A stretch of 64,000 nt of DNA from Psychrobacillus soli (GCF_006861775.1 NZ_VDGG01000004.1:62001-126000); one strand, 5' to 3'; positions 22,567 through 32,456 are shown, counted from the first letter of the stretch. Notes: generated from the sequence alone by a model not told the origin. A program made the numbers and translations.

Positions 22567-25278
22567 TCAGATCGATAACGTTAACAAATCTTTTATATCT
22601 GCATCAGACATTTCCGTAATCCACTGGCTCGAATGAATGAGCTCTTCAGATAATGCTTGTTTTTCAACAAGTAATTTATCAATTTTTTCTTCAATTGTCC
22701 CAATCGTGATGAATTTATGCACATGCACAAAATTCGTTTGACCAATTCGATATGCACGGTCGGTTGCCTGATTTTCGACAGCGGGATTCCACCACCGGTC
22801 AGCATGCAGCACATGGCTTGCTGCTGTTAAATTTAAACCAGTTCCACCAGCTTTTAAAGATAAAAGGAAAACAGGGAATTCCTTCGCTTGAAAAGCCTCT
22901 ACTAAATGGTCACGCTGATTTTTCGGCATACTTCCAGTTAAAAATGGTGCATCCACATCATATAATTCCGTTAAGCAATGCTGCAATAAATGCCCCATGC
23001 CAATATATTGCGTGAAAATGAGACATTGTTCGCCACGAGCCGCAATTTCTCCTGCAAGTGTTACGATTTGCGCCAGCTTTTCAGAGCGTTCAAGCATGTC
23101 TTCCGCATCATCAAACGGCTCTTTTAAATAAAGTGCGGGATGATTACAAAGCTGCTTTAACTTACTAAGCATTTTTAAAATAAGTCCTTTTTTCTCAAAA
23201 CCAGTAAGTGTGTCAAGCTTGCTCACCGTTTCTTGGATAAGTGATTCATACAGTGCTGCCTGCTCGGTAGTCAATGCGCAGTATTCTCGTTGTTCCAGTT
23301 TTTCCGGTAAGTTCAGCAGTAGTTCTGGATCTTGTTTTGTTCTTCTTAATAAGAACGGCTGTATTTTTATCCGTAGCTTATGCTTCGTAGCATCTGAATT
23401 ATCTCGTTCAATCGGCGCAATATAGTTTTCCTGGAACTTACGGAACGAACCTAAATAGCCTTTATGAATAAAATCGAAAATAGACCATAGTTCAGACAAT
23501 CTATTTTCTACAGGAGTACCAGTTAAAGCAATATGATGCGCACCAGCAAGTTTTCGAATAGCACGAGACTGTTTCGTATGCATGTTTTTGATGTTTTGTG
23601 CCTCATCGAGTGTAATACTAGACCAAGTGACTTCTTCTAGTGATTCCACATCTTGCATAGCCGTACCGAATGTTGTAATAACAACATCTGCGGTCATATC
23701 TATTTCTTTCGTACGAGCGGACCCATAATGCGTTTGAACTTTCAAAGAAGGCGCAAACTTTGCCAACTCTTTTTGCCAGTTTCCTAAAACAGAAGTCGGG
23801 CAAATGATAAGCGAAGGGGTTTGTCGCTTTTCACTTTCATGCACATGCAATAAATAGGAGATTAATTGGACCGTTTTACCAAGTCCCATATCATCCGCTA
23901 AACAAGCACCAAATTGCTCGTTTCGCATAAATACAAGCCATTCTAGACCAAGTTGTTGATAAGGTCGAAGCGTTGTCAATAAACTAGGCGAAACCTCGAC
24001 AGCAGGAAATCCTTTTTTCTCTGAAAGTTGTTCCATCAGCGTTTGGAGTGATTTCTGCATTTCAAATTGGAATAAAGGATCCTCATCGGACTGGTCGTCA
24101 TCATCTAACATTAATGCCATTTCTTCTGGAATCTCGCGGAATAATAGCTCTTTCACTGTCCAGTTTTCATCTTCTGATTTCTTCATTAACTCCCTAATTT
24201 CATGCATCCAAGCAGCATCTATACGGAACCATTCATTTCCTGCTTGAATATACGAACGATTTTCATTTACAAGTCGCTGAAAATCTTCTGAAGAAATTTC
24301 TTGCCCGTTTAAAGAGAAACTCCAGTTAAATTGCAAAATTTCATTAAGCCCGGCGGTAGTTTTATACGTATTAGCCGTTTTCGCAATCGTTTTAACGCGC
24401 ATTTTCGTCTCTTTTACTGCTTTTAGCCATGCAGGAAGGACAATTTCAAATCCGAGCGCTTGTAATTTTACTAAGTCATCTCGAAGGAATACACGAACTT
24501 CTTCATCAGATAAAGTGGATGAGAAGAAACTTTCTGGATTTAGGCTATCAATCGAAGAAATAAGTGAAAACATTTTCGTTTGTATTTCTTCTATAAAATG
24601 GCTAAATTCATTCCATTTATCGGGTAATGCGTCTTTGATCGGTAGTGACTTTTTACGAAATGCAGGTGTCCAGTATACACTGCTTTTCTTCCCACGAACG
24701 ACGGTTTCGAGTAGCCATGTATCATCGAGTGCTTCTGGTTCGGATAATCGTAATGCGACGAGTACATTCGGGTGTGTAGTTTGCGATTTTATCGGCCATC
24801 CGCCTTCTTGGAAAAACGGGATAAGTGCAGGTACATCTTCCATCGCAAGACCAGCTTGATAAAGTTTTTGTGTTACAGCATTCGAAATAAGTGCCTTCGC
24901 TTTTTCTTCTATAGGAGCATTTACTTCAAACGTATTGTCTTTTAGTTGTAGTTGGTCCCATAAGTCTGGGCTCCCCCATACATTTGCAGCTTCTTTAAAC
25001 GTTTGCAGCCATTCTCTAGAATCCTCATTTACCCCGGAAAAAGTGACGAAAGGATGTGTTTTCCCAGAAAAAAGTTCAACCAATTCAACAGGTGAAGCAA
25101 TAAGTGCATTGTCTTCCAATTGTGCGGTTAGTCCAAAAAAACTTTCTCGATGGTCTATATATAAGTTAGGAACCCACTGTTCGACAGGGGTACTTGAAGT
25201 CGTTAAATGGAAATACCCGTTTTCAGTTGTATTAATTTTGAGCGAAAAGTCTTTTGTAATAGATAAAGGCTGGGTCAT
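22567..25278 (-). CDS. ywqA: SNF2-family DEAD/DEAH helicase YwqA
   Basis: A 903-residue ATP-dependent DNA translocase. The SNF2 core is in the C-terminal half: DDMGLGKTVQLI (Walker A), LDEAQNIKN (motif II), LTGTPVENRLSELWSIFDF (motif III region), and AGGTGLNLTAASHV with DRAYRIGQT (motifs V and VI). The N-terminal half carries the bacterial SNF2-associated domain. The start overlaps the stop of the upstream SWIM-domain gene by four bases, so the two are translationally coupled and probably work together on DNA. The role is not established; remodelling or repair is inference. Confidence 0.92.
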   Translation of the reverse strand: MTQPLSITKDFSLKINTTENGYFHLTTSSTPVEQWVPNLYIDHRESFFGLTAQLEDNALIASPVELVELFSGKTHPFVTFSGVNEDSREWLQTFKEAANVWGSPDLWDQLQLKDNTFEVNAPIEEKAKALISNAVTQKLYQAGLAMEDVPALIPFFQEGGWPIKSQTTHPNVLVALRLSEPEALDDTWLLETVVRGKKSSVYWTPAFRKKSLPIKDALPDKWNEFSHFIEEIQTKMFSLISSIDSLNPESFFSSTLSDEEVRVFLRDDLVKLQALGFEIVLPAWLKAVKETKMRVKTIAKTANTYKTTAGLNEILQFNWSFSLNGQEISSEDFQRLVNENRSYIQAGNEWFRIDAAWMHEIRELMKKSEDENWTVKELLFREIPEEMALMLDDDDQSDEDPLFQFEMQKSLQTLMEQLSEKKGFPAVEVSPSLLTTLRPYQQLGLEWLVFMRNEQFGACLADDMGLGKTVQLISYLLHVHESEKRQTPSLIICPTSVLGNWQKELAKFAPSLKVQTHYGSARTKEIDMTADVVITTFGTAMQDVESLEEVTWSSITLDEAQNIKNMHTKQSRAIRKLAGAHHIALTGTPVENRLSELWSIFDFIHKGYLGSFRKFQENYIAPIERDNSDATKHKLRIKIQPFLLRRTKQDPELLLNLPEKLEQREYCALTTEQAALYESLIQETVSKLDTLTGFEKKGLILKMLSKLKQLCNHPALYLKEPFDDAEDMLERSEKLAQIVTLAGEIAARGEQCLIFTQYIGMGHLLQHCLTELYDVDAPFLTGSMPKNQRDHLVEAFQAKEFPVFLLSLKAGGTGLNLTAASHVLHADRWWNPAVENQATDRAYRIGQTNFVHVHKFITIGTIEEKIDKLLVEKQALSEELIHSSQWITEMSDADIKDLLTLSI

Positions 25279-26891
25279 AATGGCAAGTTTCCTTTCTCTA
25301 TTTCTTGTTGTAATGCACGAAGGCGTTTGTATTTTTCACGTACGTTCTCTACATATGCATTCCAATAATCCGTGTCATTTGATTTCTTTGCTACTTGTTT
25401 CATCTTTTTCCAAATTCGAACGGCTTGTTTGTAGCTATACCGATTCTTTTCTTGGATAAAGCGCATCGCATAATGATGATAGAGCGGGAGCAATACATCT
25501 GGAGCTTCTTCTTTGACAATAGATAGCCCGCACGCCTCAGCATATTCAAGCGATGAATTTGCAGACTGATGTAGCGCCATCCAATCACGATAACGCTTCT
25601 CTTTTAACAACAAAGTCGAATAAGACTGTATCCCATACAGCCCAAATGATTGATATAGCTTTTCAAATTCTTCTGGTTCTAGCTGGATCGCTGCAAATAA
25701 TAATTCTAACCGGCGAATGAGCATAACACGGGATGGATTCGTTACTACTTCATTTAAATAGTGGGAAATATGCGGCAATAATTTTCTTGCAAGGTTATTC
25801 ACCATATCTTTGTTGGTCATCTGAAGCGCTTTTTCACACACTTCTAGCCATTCTAAAAGTTGCTCTGTTTCCATCTTTTCAGCTGCAGCAAGCAACTCAT
25901 CGGTCATCGATAGCGTGAGATAAAAATACGGCAAAACGATATTTAAAGGAATATCTTCATCGGTTTTATCTAGTTGCTCTAAATACTTAACCTCTTCTAT
26001 TCTTTTCGCTTTGTCTGTCACAAGCGCATCCCAAAATGCTAAATACACATGTTTTCGGAAACGAAAAAGGGATTCCGTTTCAAAATAAAATGTGCGAACA
26101 CGTTCCATCATATCGTCATAAAAGGGATCTGCCGCAAACATTCTCGGTTTGGAAGCAAGTTGTGCCAAATAGTCATCCACTTCTTCTACATAATCATGTA
26201 GAAAATGAAAAACACGATTACGCATATTAGAATCCGCAAACGGCTCTATATATGGCCAAATTTTAACGAGTATTGAAAGGTTTACATATACATCATAGAT
26301 TGGCTGCCATTCGCGCTCAAAAGGTCGAGACTTTCGAATTTGCGCTTTCAAATCATGCACAGCAAACTCTAACAAGTAAAAACTAGTAGGCGGATATTGG
26401 GAAATAAACTTCCGGAAAAAGTTTTCCACAATTAGCTCCCAATTTCTAGGACTACGTTCATCTTTTAACAAAGTTAACTGGGTCAAATCATCATTGGAAC
26501 GCCATTCCGAAATCCACGTCGACAACGAATCATTTTGTTGATACAAATAAAAAACAGCTGCCACTATATGCCGACAAGGTTTTTGCATCGGGCAAGGACA
26601 GTTAAAACGATCATGTAAAAGGCTATAAGATATTTCAATATTGCTCACATCACGAACCGTGAAATCGATTTTGTGCTCCTGTGGTGAATAATTAGAAATG
26701 GAAACCGCTCCATTTCGCACAAAAAAAGCGGCACGTCGAACAAGCTCCTCATCCTCTAAAATAGCAGGATGTAGCTTATCTTTTATCGTACCCATCGATT
26801 GGTTTATATATTTTTTATAATGCGCGGCAAGTTTTTGGTAAGAAGTAAGGGTCAAGGGAATCTCTCCTAAGAAAAAAGGCTTTCCTTCCAT
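25275..26891 (-). CDS. ywqB: SWIM zinc-finger protein YwqB
   Basis: A 538-residue protein with a SWIM motif (CPCPMQKPCRHIVAA, CxC...CxH) at about residues 98-112; the rest is mainly helical. SWIM proteins next to SNF2 helicases are a common pair and may guide the helicase to DNA or partner proteins. First gene of a two-gene operon with ywqA. In-frame ATG at 26891 after GAAAGCC with no strong Shine-Dalgarno; the true start could be slightly downstream. Confidence 0.88.
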   Translation of the reverse strand: MEGKPFFLGEIPLTLTSYQKLAAHYKKYINQSMGTIKDKLHPAILEDEELVRRAAFFVRNGAVSISNYSPQEHKIDFTVRDVSNIEISYSLLHDRFNCPCPMQKPCRHIVAAVFYLYQQNDSLSTWISEWRSNDDLTQLTLLKDERSPRNWELIVENFFRKFISQYPPTSFYLLEFAVHDLKAQIRKSRPFEREWQPIYDVYVNLSILVKIWPYIEPFADSNMRNRVFHFLHDYVEEVDDYLAQLASKPRMFAADPFYDDMMERVRTFYFETESLFRFRKHVYLAFWDALVTDKAKRIEEVKYLEQLDKTDEDIPLNIVLPYFYLTLSMTDELLAAAEKMETEQLLEWLEVCEKALQMTNKDMVNNLARKLLPHISHYLNEVVTNPSRVMLIRRLELLFAAIQLEPEEFEKLYQSFGLYGIQSYSTLLLKEKRYRDWMALHQSANSSLEYAEACGLSIVKEEAPDVLLPLYHHYAMRFIQEKNRYSYKQAVRIWKKMKQVAKKSNDTDYWNAYVENVREKYKRLRALQQEIEKGNLPL

Positions 26892-27088
26892 TATACTTAT
26901 AGTCGAAGCAGATTAAAAGCCACACCTTCAATTTTTAACTTTATTTAGCAAAAGTGTCCCACTTTTCTATGTGGGGAGAAGAATACAAAACGAGTAGACA
27001 TAGTAGGGGAAGGCCTAAAGTCAAAGCCTCACAGATCTTAAAAAAAGCTTTCACTCGTGCTCTCTTCAGAGCAGTCCAAGTAAAAACT
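26892..27088. other. Intergenic stretch, no supported gene
   Basis: Small overlapping open frames exist on both strands but neither has a ribosome binding site or recognisable domain. No terminator or repeat was seen. Confidence 0.5.
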
Positions 27089-27487
27089 TTAATGGTTTTT
27101 TCGTTTATTTTGAAGGAGACGTCTACGTTCTTTTTCATCAGAAGTAACAGTTATTACATCCATGACTAACTCTCGAAACTCTTTTAGGGGAATAAGTTGT
27201 GCAATATATTCTTCTTGAAAGGACTCCAGATATCGTTCTCTACTTTCTCTCGCTTCTAATCCAGGGTTATTCCTTTTTAATTTTGTACCTATTAGCATAT
27301 CCAAAAACTCTTTTTCTGGTATACGATACACGACAAAAAATTTGTCTAATAACTCAATTGGAATGGAAAGGTCCCCCCGCTCATATTTCGACAAGACAGA
27401 ATGATCGATGCCTAATCTTTTAGAGGCTTCGATTTGTGTAATTTCCAGTTGCTCACGATACTCGCGAATGCGCTCATAAAAGGCCAT
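27089..27487 (-). CDS. XRE-family transcriptional regulator
   Basis: A 132-residue protein. The N-terminal Cro/CI-type helix-turn-helix spans about residues 5-58 (IREYREQLEITQIEASKRLGI ... LSKYERGDLSIP); the C-terminal half is charged and probably used for oligomerisation. The ATG at 27487 follows GGAGGGA; an in-frame ATG at 27514 lies before it. It is divergent from the next gene, with an 8-base inverted repeat between them that may be its operator. Confidence 0.82.
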   Translation of the reverse strand: MAFYERIREYREQLEITQIEASKRLGIDHSVLSKYERGDLSIPIELLDKFFVVYRIPEKEFLDMLIGTKLKRNNPGLEARESRERYLESFQEEYIAQLIPLKEFRELVMDVITVTSDEKERRRLLQNKRKNH

Positions 27488-27584
27488 ACAATTCCCTCCT
27501 ATCCAATGAAACAAGAATATCGAAATAAGAGGGAAGAATAATGAAAATCGCCAAAATGGAGATTTTAATAGATCGTTTAAACTT

Positions 27585-27617
27585 TTGTAGTATATAGGTA
27601 TTAGTATCTTACTACAA
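27585..27617. promoter_or_regulatory. Inverted repeat between the XRE gene and its divergent neighbour
   Basis: TTGTAGTA at 27585-27592 and TACTACAA at 27610-27617 are perfect complements with a 17-base centre. An AAAATGGAGATTTT sequence (27553-27566) nearby is one base too long to be a perfect ComK box. Confidence 0.5.
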
Positions 27618-27663
27618 TGATGTGAAATTTAGGGATTAAATTGATAGAAAGGGATTGTAAAAG

Positions 27664-28032
27664 ATGAGGAAAATCGAATTGCATATACCTGATTTATTAA
27701 ATGTTCAAAATGACCAACCGATGATGGAACTAGAAAGAATAAAATTAGTTGGTGCTAAAACAAGCGATCTAAAGTATTTTATTAGAAATCCCGAAAAAGT
27801 TGAAACTAGTATTAAACAAATTGTAGCGGAAGATTTCACGATTTATGATTTGGAATTAGATTTTGAAACAGAAACGTTTTCGTTCTACTTAGAAAGAGAA
27901 GGAGAACTAACGGAATCGGAAATTTTGCAAAAAGTATTCCAAACATTTGCAGTTAGATATAGCCCTAGAAAGGTTGGTTTTTTTCATTATTCTAAAGAAA
28001 GAAATGAACCAACCGCTCTTCTAGTAAAATAA
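27664..28032 (+). CDS. Conserved hypothetical protein, 122 residues
   Basis: Soluble and acidic, without signal peptide or membrane helix. The order of predicted strands and helices (DFTIYDLELDFETETFSFYLEREG, then ESEILQKVFQTF) suggests a small alpha/beta domain. I do not recognise the family. AAAGGGAT precedes the ATG, and a terminator follows. It is divergent from the XRE regulator, which may control it. Confidence 0.65.
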   Translation: MRKIELHIPDLLNVQNDQPMMELERIKLVGAKTSDLKYFIRNPEKVETSIKQIVAEDFTIYDLELDFETETFSFYLEREGELTESEILQKVFQTFAVRYSPRKVGFFHYSKERNEPTALLVK

Positions 28033-28040
28033 TAAATTCC

Positions 28041-28072
28041 AAAAGCAAGTGCATCAAGCATTTGCTTTTTTC
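28041..28072 (+). terminator. Intrinsic terminator
   Basis: AAAAGCAAGTGC pairs with GCATTTGCTTTT around a five-base loop, followed by T-rich sequence. Confidence 0.88.
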
Positions 28073-28195
28073 TCATTAATTATTTACTATAAAGTCTCTG
28101 AAACAGCTAAGTGTAGAGCAAGATGCACTACACGAAATATGAAAAATATGATAAACTAATAGTAGTCAGAAAATTCTAACTAGAGGAGGGATGAC

Positions 28196-28657
28196 ATGTT
28201 ACTCGTACAATTGATGAAACCATTTTACACGAAGCTAGAAGGCAATCGAATAAAATTAGTATTTGCATATCAATACTTCTCCATCCGGAAAGATGATGAA
28301 TTGTTCCAGTTCATACCGGTGGAAGGGAAAGAAATTATTGTTCATACAGAAACATTGCAAGTGGAAAACCTAGCAGATATATTTGTCTTCCAAAAAGGGA
28401 ATCGATTTATCCGTCTACCACTTTATCAATTATTACTCGTTTCAGATATTCATATGCATTTACAAGTAATTATTGAAAATAGTGCTCAAATGAATTTAGG
28501 CTCTTCATCTTTGGAGGGCGTCTCAGAAGCTATAGAGGAATTTGAGGAAAAAAACTATGAACGCATGATCGACTATGCATTACTTCATAAAGACGCAGCC
28601 TTGTTCAATAAATTGCTACAATTTAAAGAATTTAACGGAGGTTTCCCAATTGAATAA
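28196..28657 (+). CDS. IDEAL-domain protein
   Basis: A 153-residue protein. Near the C-terminus, IDYALLHKDAALFNKLLQF fits the IDEAL domain (PF08858), a short helical motif found in several Firmicute proteins such as YpiB. The N-terminal 100 residues are a beta-rich region of unknown function. TAGAGGAGGG lies just before the ATG at 28196. It stands alone between two terminators. Confidence 0.65.
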   Translation: MLLVQLMKPFYTKLEGNRIKLVFAYQYFSIRKDDELFQFIPVEGKEIIVHTETLQVENLADIFVFQKGNRFIRLPLYQLLLVSDIHMHLQVIIENSAQMNLGSSSLEGVSEAIEEFEEKNYERMIDYALLHKDAALFNKLLQFKEFNGGFPIE

Positions 28658-28664
28658 TACGAAC

Positions 28665-28713
28665 ACATAAAAACACCTAACGAAAAAAAATCGATAGGTG
28701 TTTTATGTTTTTA
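28665..28713 (+). terminator. Intrinsic terminator
   Basis: ACATAAAAACACCTA pairs with TAGGTGTTTTATGT around a 15-base loop, then TTTTTA. Confidence 0.88.
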
Positions 28714-28952
28714 CAAAGTTATAACGATGTAAAAAAGTACAAAAATAAAACGAACCCACTTGATCCAAGTACACTAAAGAAAATATCCCCCAACTTAAAC
28801 CGTTCAATTTGTCGATTCTCATATATTTTAAACTCCTTTTCGTGTAAATTTCCCGGGAAATATCTCGATTTAATGTATAAGTCGAAAAATATGGCCAAAA
28901 GTTACAACCACCATCCCCTATAACCTAACAAATAATACGGATCTAATTGCGT

Positions 28953-29005
28953 AATATTACAAAGTTGTTACTGGTGCCTGGCACCAGTATCAACTTTGTA
29001 ATATT
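28953..29005. repeat. REP-like hairpin, copy 1
   Basis: Long palindrome centred on GGTGCCTGGCACC. Outer arms AATATTACAAAGTTG / CAACTTTGTAATATT pair with each other. The rest of the 380-base gap (28714-29095) holds no supported gene. Confidence 0.9.
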
Positions 29006-29095
29006 GATAATTTCGTTTAGAGAGCGGAGAATTTACTGCAGATGAAGGCTGTTTGAGGTAATATAGGTTTATACAGGCAAGAAAGGGGAATTGGT

Positions 29096-30475
29096 ATGAG
29101 GAGGATTACTGCAATAGCAGCAGTACTGATGATGACTGGCTTGTTGGGATTACCGATGAAAGCGGCGGCAGCTCCGTTAGATGAAGTAAAACAACTAGTT
29201 AGTGAAAATTATATAGGTGAGCTTCCTTCCAATTTACAAAGCTTGCCGACGATTGATGGCATAATAGAGCAACTGGATCCGTATTCTACATATTTTACGA
29301 AAGAAGAATTTGAAGCGTACACAAGCGGTATTAACAATACGACAACTGGTATTGGTGTCATAATTGAAGAGCATGAAAAAGGAATTCAAATAGTGAACAC
29401 GTTTGAAGGAGCAGCTGCAGCACTTGCTGGGATGGAGCCCGGCGATATTATTGTATCGATTGACGGTACAAATGCGAAAGGCATGTCGATTCATCAGGCA
29501 TCTTCGCTCATTACTGGTAAAGCGGGAACAACGGTGCAACTAGAAGTACTAAAAACTACTAATCTAACAAAAACGTACAACATAACACGCAGCCAATTTA
29601 CGGTTCCAGCTATGTCGAAGCAACTTTTATATGGAAATGTTGGATATATCGAACTGACTACATTTTCTGATGATGGTGCAACGCTTGTACAGCAGGCAAA
29701 AGAGGCACTTCAAAAACAAGGAGCAACTTCATTCATAGTGGATTTACGAAATAATGGTGGTGGCTTTGTACATACCGCGGAGGAAATGGTCGGTTTATTT
29801 CCAAACAGTCCTTATGCATATGCACTTCACACGAGAGCCCAAGATGGACTAGTGAAATCTGTGCAGCAATCATCCCTATTTCCGGCAAACACAAAAGTGC
29901 TCGTAAATGGGTATAGTGCAAGTGCTTCTGAAATGGTTGCTGGGGCACTACTTGACCAAAAATCTGCGACATTGTACGGTCAAACAACGTATGGAAAAGG
30001 TTCCATGCAATCATTTTACAACCTATCGGATGGTTCTTACTTAAAACTAACGGTGGCAAATTTCACAGGACCAAAAGGAACAATGATCCATAAAACCGGT
30101 GTGAAGCCACAAATTACGACAACAGTTGGGCAAGAACTAGTAAAAGCCCATTTAGACGCGATTGTTGAAGCAAATAAAACCTATAAAAAAATGCCAACAT
30201 TACAAAAGGTGCCAACAACGAAAGAATTTACCGTAACATTTTCAAATACCGTAATACCAACCAAACAGCAAAAAATGGAATTAATCAAACTGGGATCTGC
30301 GAGCAATGTGCAAGTCGACATTAAGCAAAAATCGCATAATCAGTTTGTCTTAACACCAACAGCACCACTTGAAAAAGGAGCAGCCTACTTACTACTCATT
30401 CATCCGACATTTCAAGCGAAAACTGGAGAAATGATGAAAACTGGTGCTTATGTGGAAGTAACTGTTCAGCCATAA
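29096..30475 (+). CDS. S41-family C-terminal processing peptidase
   Basis: A 459-residue secreted serine protease of the CtpA/CtpB type. Signal peptide at about residues 1-25, PDZ domain at about 78-155 (ending in GMEPGDIIVSIDG), catalytic core after it. Ser276 in GYSASASEMVAG and Lys301 in YGKGSMQ form the Ser/Lys dyad with the family's spacing of 25. The last 95 residues form a beta-rich domain resembling a bacterial Ig-like (SbsA/Big_5) domain, unusual for plain CtpB. GAAAGGGGA precedes the ATG. It heads a three-gene unit with a membrane protein and an HlyD-like protein. Confidence 0.88.
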   Translation: MRRITAIAAVLMMTGLLGLPMKAAAAPLDEVKQLVSENYIGELPSNLQSLPTIDGIIEQLDPYSTYFTKEEFEAYTSGINNTTTGIGVIIEEHEKGIQIVNTFEGAAAALAGMEPGDIIVSIDGTNAKGMSIHQASSLITGKAGTTVQLEVLKTTNLTKTYNITRSQFTVPAMSKQLLYGNVGYIELTTFSDDGATLVQQAKEALQKQGATSFIVDLRNNGGGFVHTAEEMVGLFPNSPYAYALHTRAQDGLVKSVQQSSLFPANTKVLVNGYSASASEMVAGALLDQKSATLYGQTTYGKGSMQSFYNLSDGSYLKLTVANFTGPKGTMIHKTGVKPQITTTVGQELVKAHLDAIVEANKTYKKMPTLQKVPTTKEFTVTFSNTVIPTKQQKMELIKLGSASNVQVDIKQKSHNQFVLTPTAPLEKGAAYLLLIHPTFQAKTGEMMKTGAYVEVTVQP

Positions 30476-30491
30476 GAGGGGGAACAATGGA

Positions 30492-31169
30492 ATGTTTTTT
30501 GAATTTCGATTTTGGAAATATCTTTTCAACCGAAATGAGTTAATTGGATCACTAAAAGATTCGAACATGCGCGGCTTTGAAAAGCGTGTATGGCTAGTCG
30601 CGATACTTGGGGTCCTCTTGTTTGCGCTTCGAGATATATGGGGCATGCATACAGAAGGTCTCACCACACTATTTGTAGGTGGCTTTGAAGATACATTCGT
30701 CATCGCGAGGGCGACTTCTTTAATAGGGGCGATTATTTGGTCTATCCTTTATATGGCGTTTCATTTTTTCGGAATCGCCTTTCTTTTACATAAGATAACG
30801 AATATTGAACTGTCGAAAGCTGCGGTAATACAGCTATTTGTAGTAGCACTACTTTTAATGGAAAAAGCATTTGTCTTTTTCTTATATGCAATCGCAGGCT
30901 ATACTACGGATTTTTCGCTTTTGTCATTTGGACCACTTGCAGCAACTTTTTTAGACAGTGAATTCTTTACTTATTTTTTCAATGAATTAACGTTAATTAC
31001 TGGACTTATAATTGCCATCCAGTTTCATTTTTTACGAGCATTTTCGGAAATGTCAGCTCGCAATCTATTCATTATTTTAATAGTAATCCAACTGATTCTC
31101 GCTTTATTCACAGCAGGAATCCAAGTACTTCCAATTGAAACGTGGATCGAAGGGGGGCAAGCCGTATGA
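30492..31169 (+). CDS. Polytopic membrane protein
   Basis: 225 residues with about five predicted membrane helices (near 32-50, 76-98, 108-130, 140-160 and 190-215). No clear family; the layout is loosely like Yip1-type proteins. It lies 16 bases after the S41 peptidase gene and overlaps the next gene by four bases, so the three should be expressed together. GAGGGGG lies upstream of the ATG. Confidence 0.7.
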   Translation: MFFEFRFWKYLFNRNELIGSLKDSNMRGFEKRVWLVAILGVLLFALRDIWGMHTEGLTTLFVGGFEDTFVIARATSLIGAIIWSILYMAFHFFGIAFLLHKITNIELSKAAVIQLFVVALLLMEKAFVFFLYAIAGYTTDFSLLSFGPLAATFLDSEFFTYFFNELTLITGLIIAIQFHFLRAFSEMSARNLFIILIVIQLILALFTAGIQVLPIETWIEGGQAV

Positions 31170-32413
31170 ATAGAGTGGTAACAATCGGTATTGCCATCGT
31201 GGTATCTACATTCATTGCAACAAATGCCATTCTTTTATTCTCCAATAAAAGCGAAATAGCAAGATCGTATTATGTACATGAATATGACCGCGTACATGAA
31301 AGTACATATGCGAAAGAACTCGAAAAAGAATCAGTTGTCGTGCCGGTAAATGAAATGACCGTCACGGTTGATGTGGATACTATTAGCGACATCGTTGTGT
31401 TAGAAGGTGACGCAGTCCAAGAAGGAACCGAACTTGCGCTACTAAATACAAAGTCAGCGGAGACACAGCGCGCAAACTGGGAAACCGAGCAACAGGCGTT
31501 TATGGAAGAACAATCAAAGCTTTATGAAATTCTAGATAATCTCGAATCGGAGCGTGGTGGGGCTAATTCGAATTCGACTAGCAACCATTCAACTGCGGAT
31601 GAGGAAAATGGCGTAAATGTACAAGTTGACGTGAACATTTCACCAGAAGGAAATTTTGCCCAAGCAATTGCACAAACAGAACAAAAAATTGCTGAAATAG
31701 ACCGCAAGTTACAAATGGTCAGCACCCAACTAAGTCAAGATTCGGGCGAAACGGCGTTACTAAGCCCAATAGACGGGAATATCGCTGCAATCGAAGAACG
31801 AAACGGAACTTACTTTATTACCATTTATTCGAATGAAAAATCAGTCATCACTTACGCAAAAGAAGCAGAATGGCACGAATTAAACGAAGGCCAACGCGTG
31901 AATAACTACTCGACCCATCGAGATGGCGTAGTAGAAGGAACTGTATATGCCAAAGCCCAAGTGCCAGCAAAAGAATCCAAATGGCTAAAAACATACGAAC
32001 AATTTGGCGCTGAAGCAAAAGAACCTGTATACGAAGTACTAATTCAACTAGACGAACAACTAGAAACATTGCCTTTTGCAGCCAATATAAACTCCGTCAT
32101 CATTACAAACGAAGCCGAAAACGCTATTCGCGTCAAAGGAGATTGGCTACTAAACCGGTCAGAAGAAACTGCAGAAGTATACACACTTTCAGAAGACGGG
32201 AAAATCATGCGAACACTCGTAACCGTACCGTTCGACTTAAAACAACACGCTATTTTAACAGAAGGATTACAAAGCGACAGCATCGTACTAAACGCGGACT
32301 TAAAAACCGACGAAGCACCAGCTTTTCTACCATTCCCACGTGATCTCCCATCTTGGAACAGCATCAAAGCAGTCGGATGGAAAGACTACGTCAAATACCT
32401 AACATACAAATAA
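31166..32413 (+). CDS. Membrane-anchored HlyD/efflux-adaptor-like protein
   Basis: A 415-residue protein with an N-terminal membrane helix (about residues 4-26). Then comes a biotinyl-lipoyl-like half (VTVDVDTISDIVVLEGDAVQEGTEL), a coiled-coil hairpin at about 95-195 and a second lipoyl-like half (LLSPIDGNIAAIEERNG), the layout of periplasmic-adaptor or HlyD-type proteins; beta-rich domains follow. The ATG at 31166 overlaps the upstream stop (ATGA) and follows AGGGGGGC. No transporter gene is attached, so its partner may be the preceding membrane protein. That pairing is inference. Confidence 0.72.
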   Translation: MNRVVTIGIAIVVSTFIATNAILLFSNKSEIARSYYVHEYDRVHESTYAKELEKESVVVPVNEMTVTVDVDTISDIVVLEGDAVQEGTELALLNTKSAETQRANWETEQQAFMEEQSKLYEILDNLESERGGANSNSTSNHSTADEENGVNVQVDVNISPEGNFAQAIAQTEQKIAEIDRKLQMVSTQLSQDSGETALLSPIDGNIAAIEERNGTYFITIYSNEKSVITYAKEAEWHELNEGQRVNNYSTHRDGVVEGTVYAKAQVPAKESKWLKTYEQFGAEAKEPVYEVLIQLDEQLETLPFAANINSVIITNEAENAIRVKGDWLLNRSEETAEVYTLSEDGKIMRTLVTVPFDLKQHAILTEGLQSDSIVLNADLKTDEAPAFLPFPRDLPSWNSIKAVGWKDYVKYLTYK

Positions 32414-32456
32414 ACAAATCCAGCCGTTGCCCCTGGCAACAGCTGGATTTGTTTTG
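32413..32456 (+). terminator. Intrinsic terminator
   Basis: AACAAATCCAGC pairs with GCTGGATTTGTT; an inner stem GTTGCC/GGCAAC extends the hairpin. Confidence 0.88.

Noticed and set aside
26941-27169. Small overlapping frames on both strands between ywqB and the XRE gene
   Set aside because: No ribosome binding site or domain; they overlap each other and the end of the XRE gene.
28705-28923. 72-codon frame after the IDEAL-domain gene
   Set aside because: Begins inside a terminator hairpin, has no ribosome binding site and no recognisable content.
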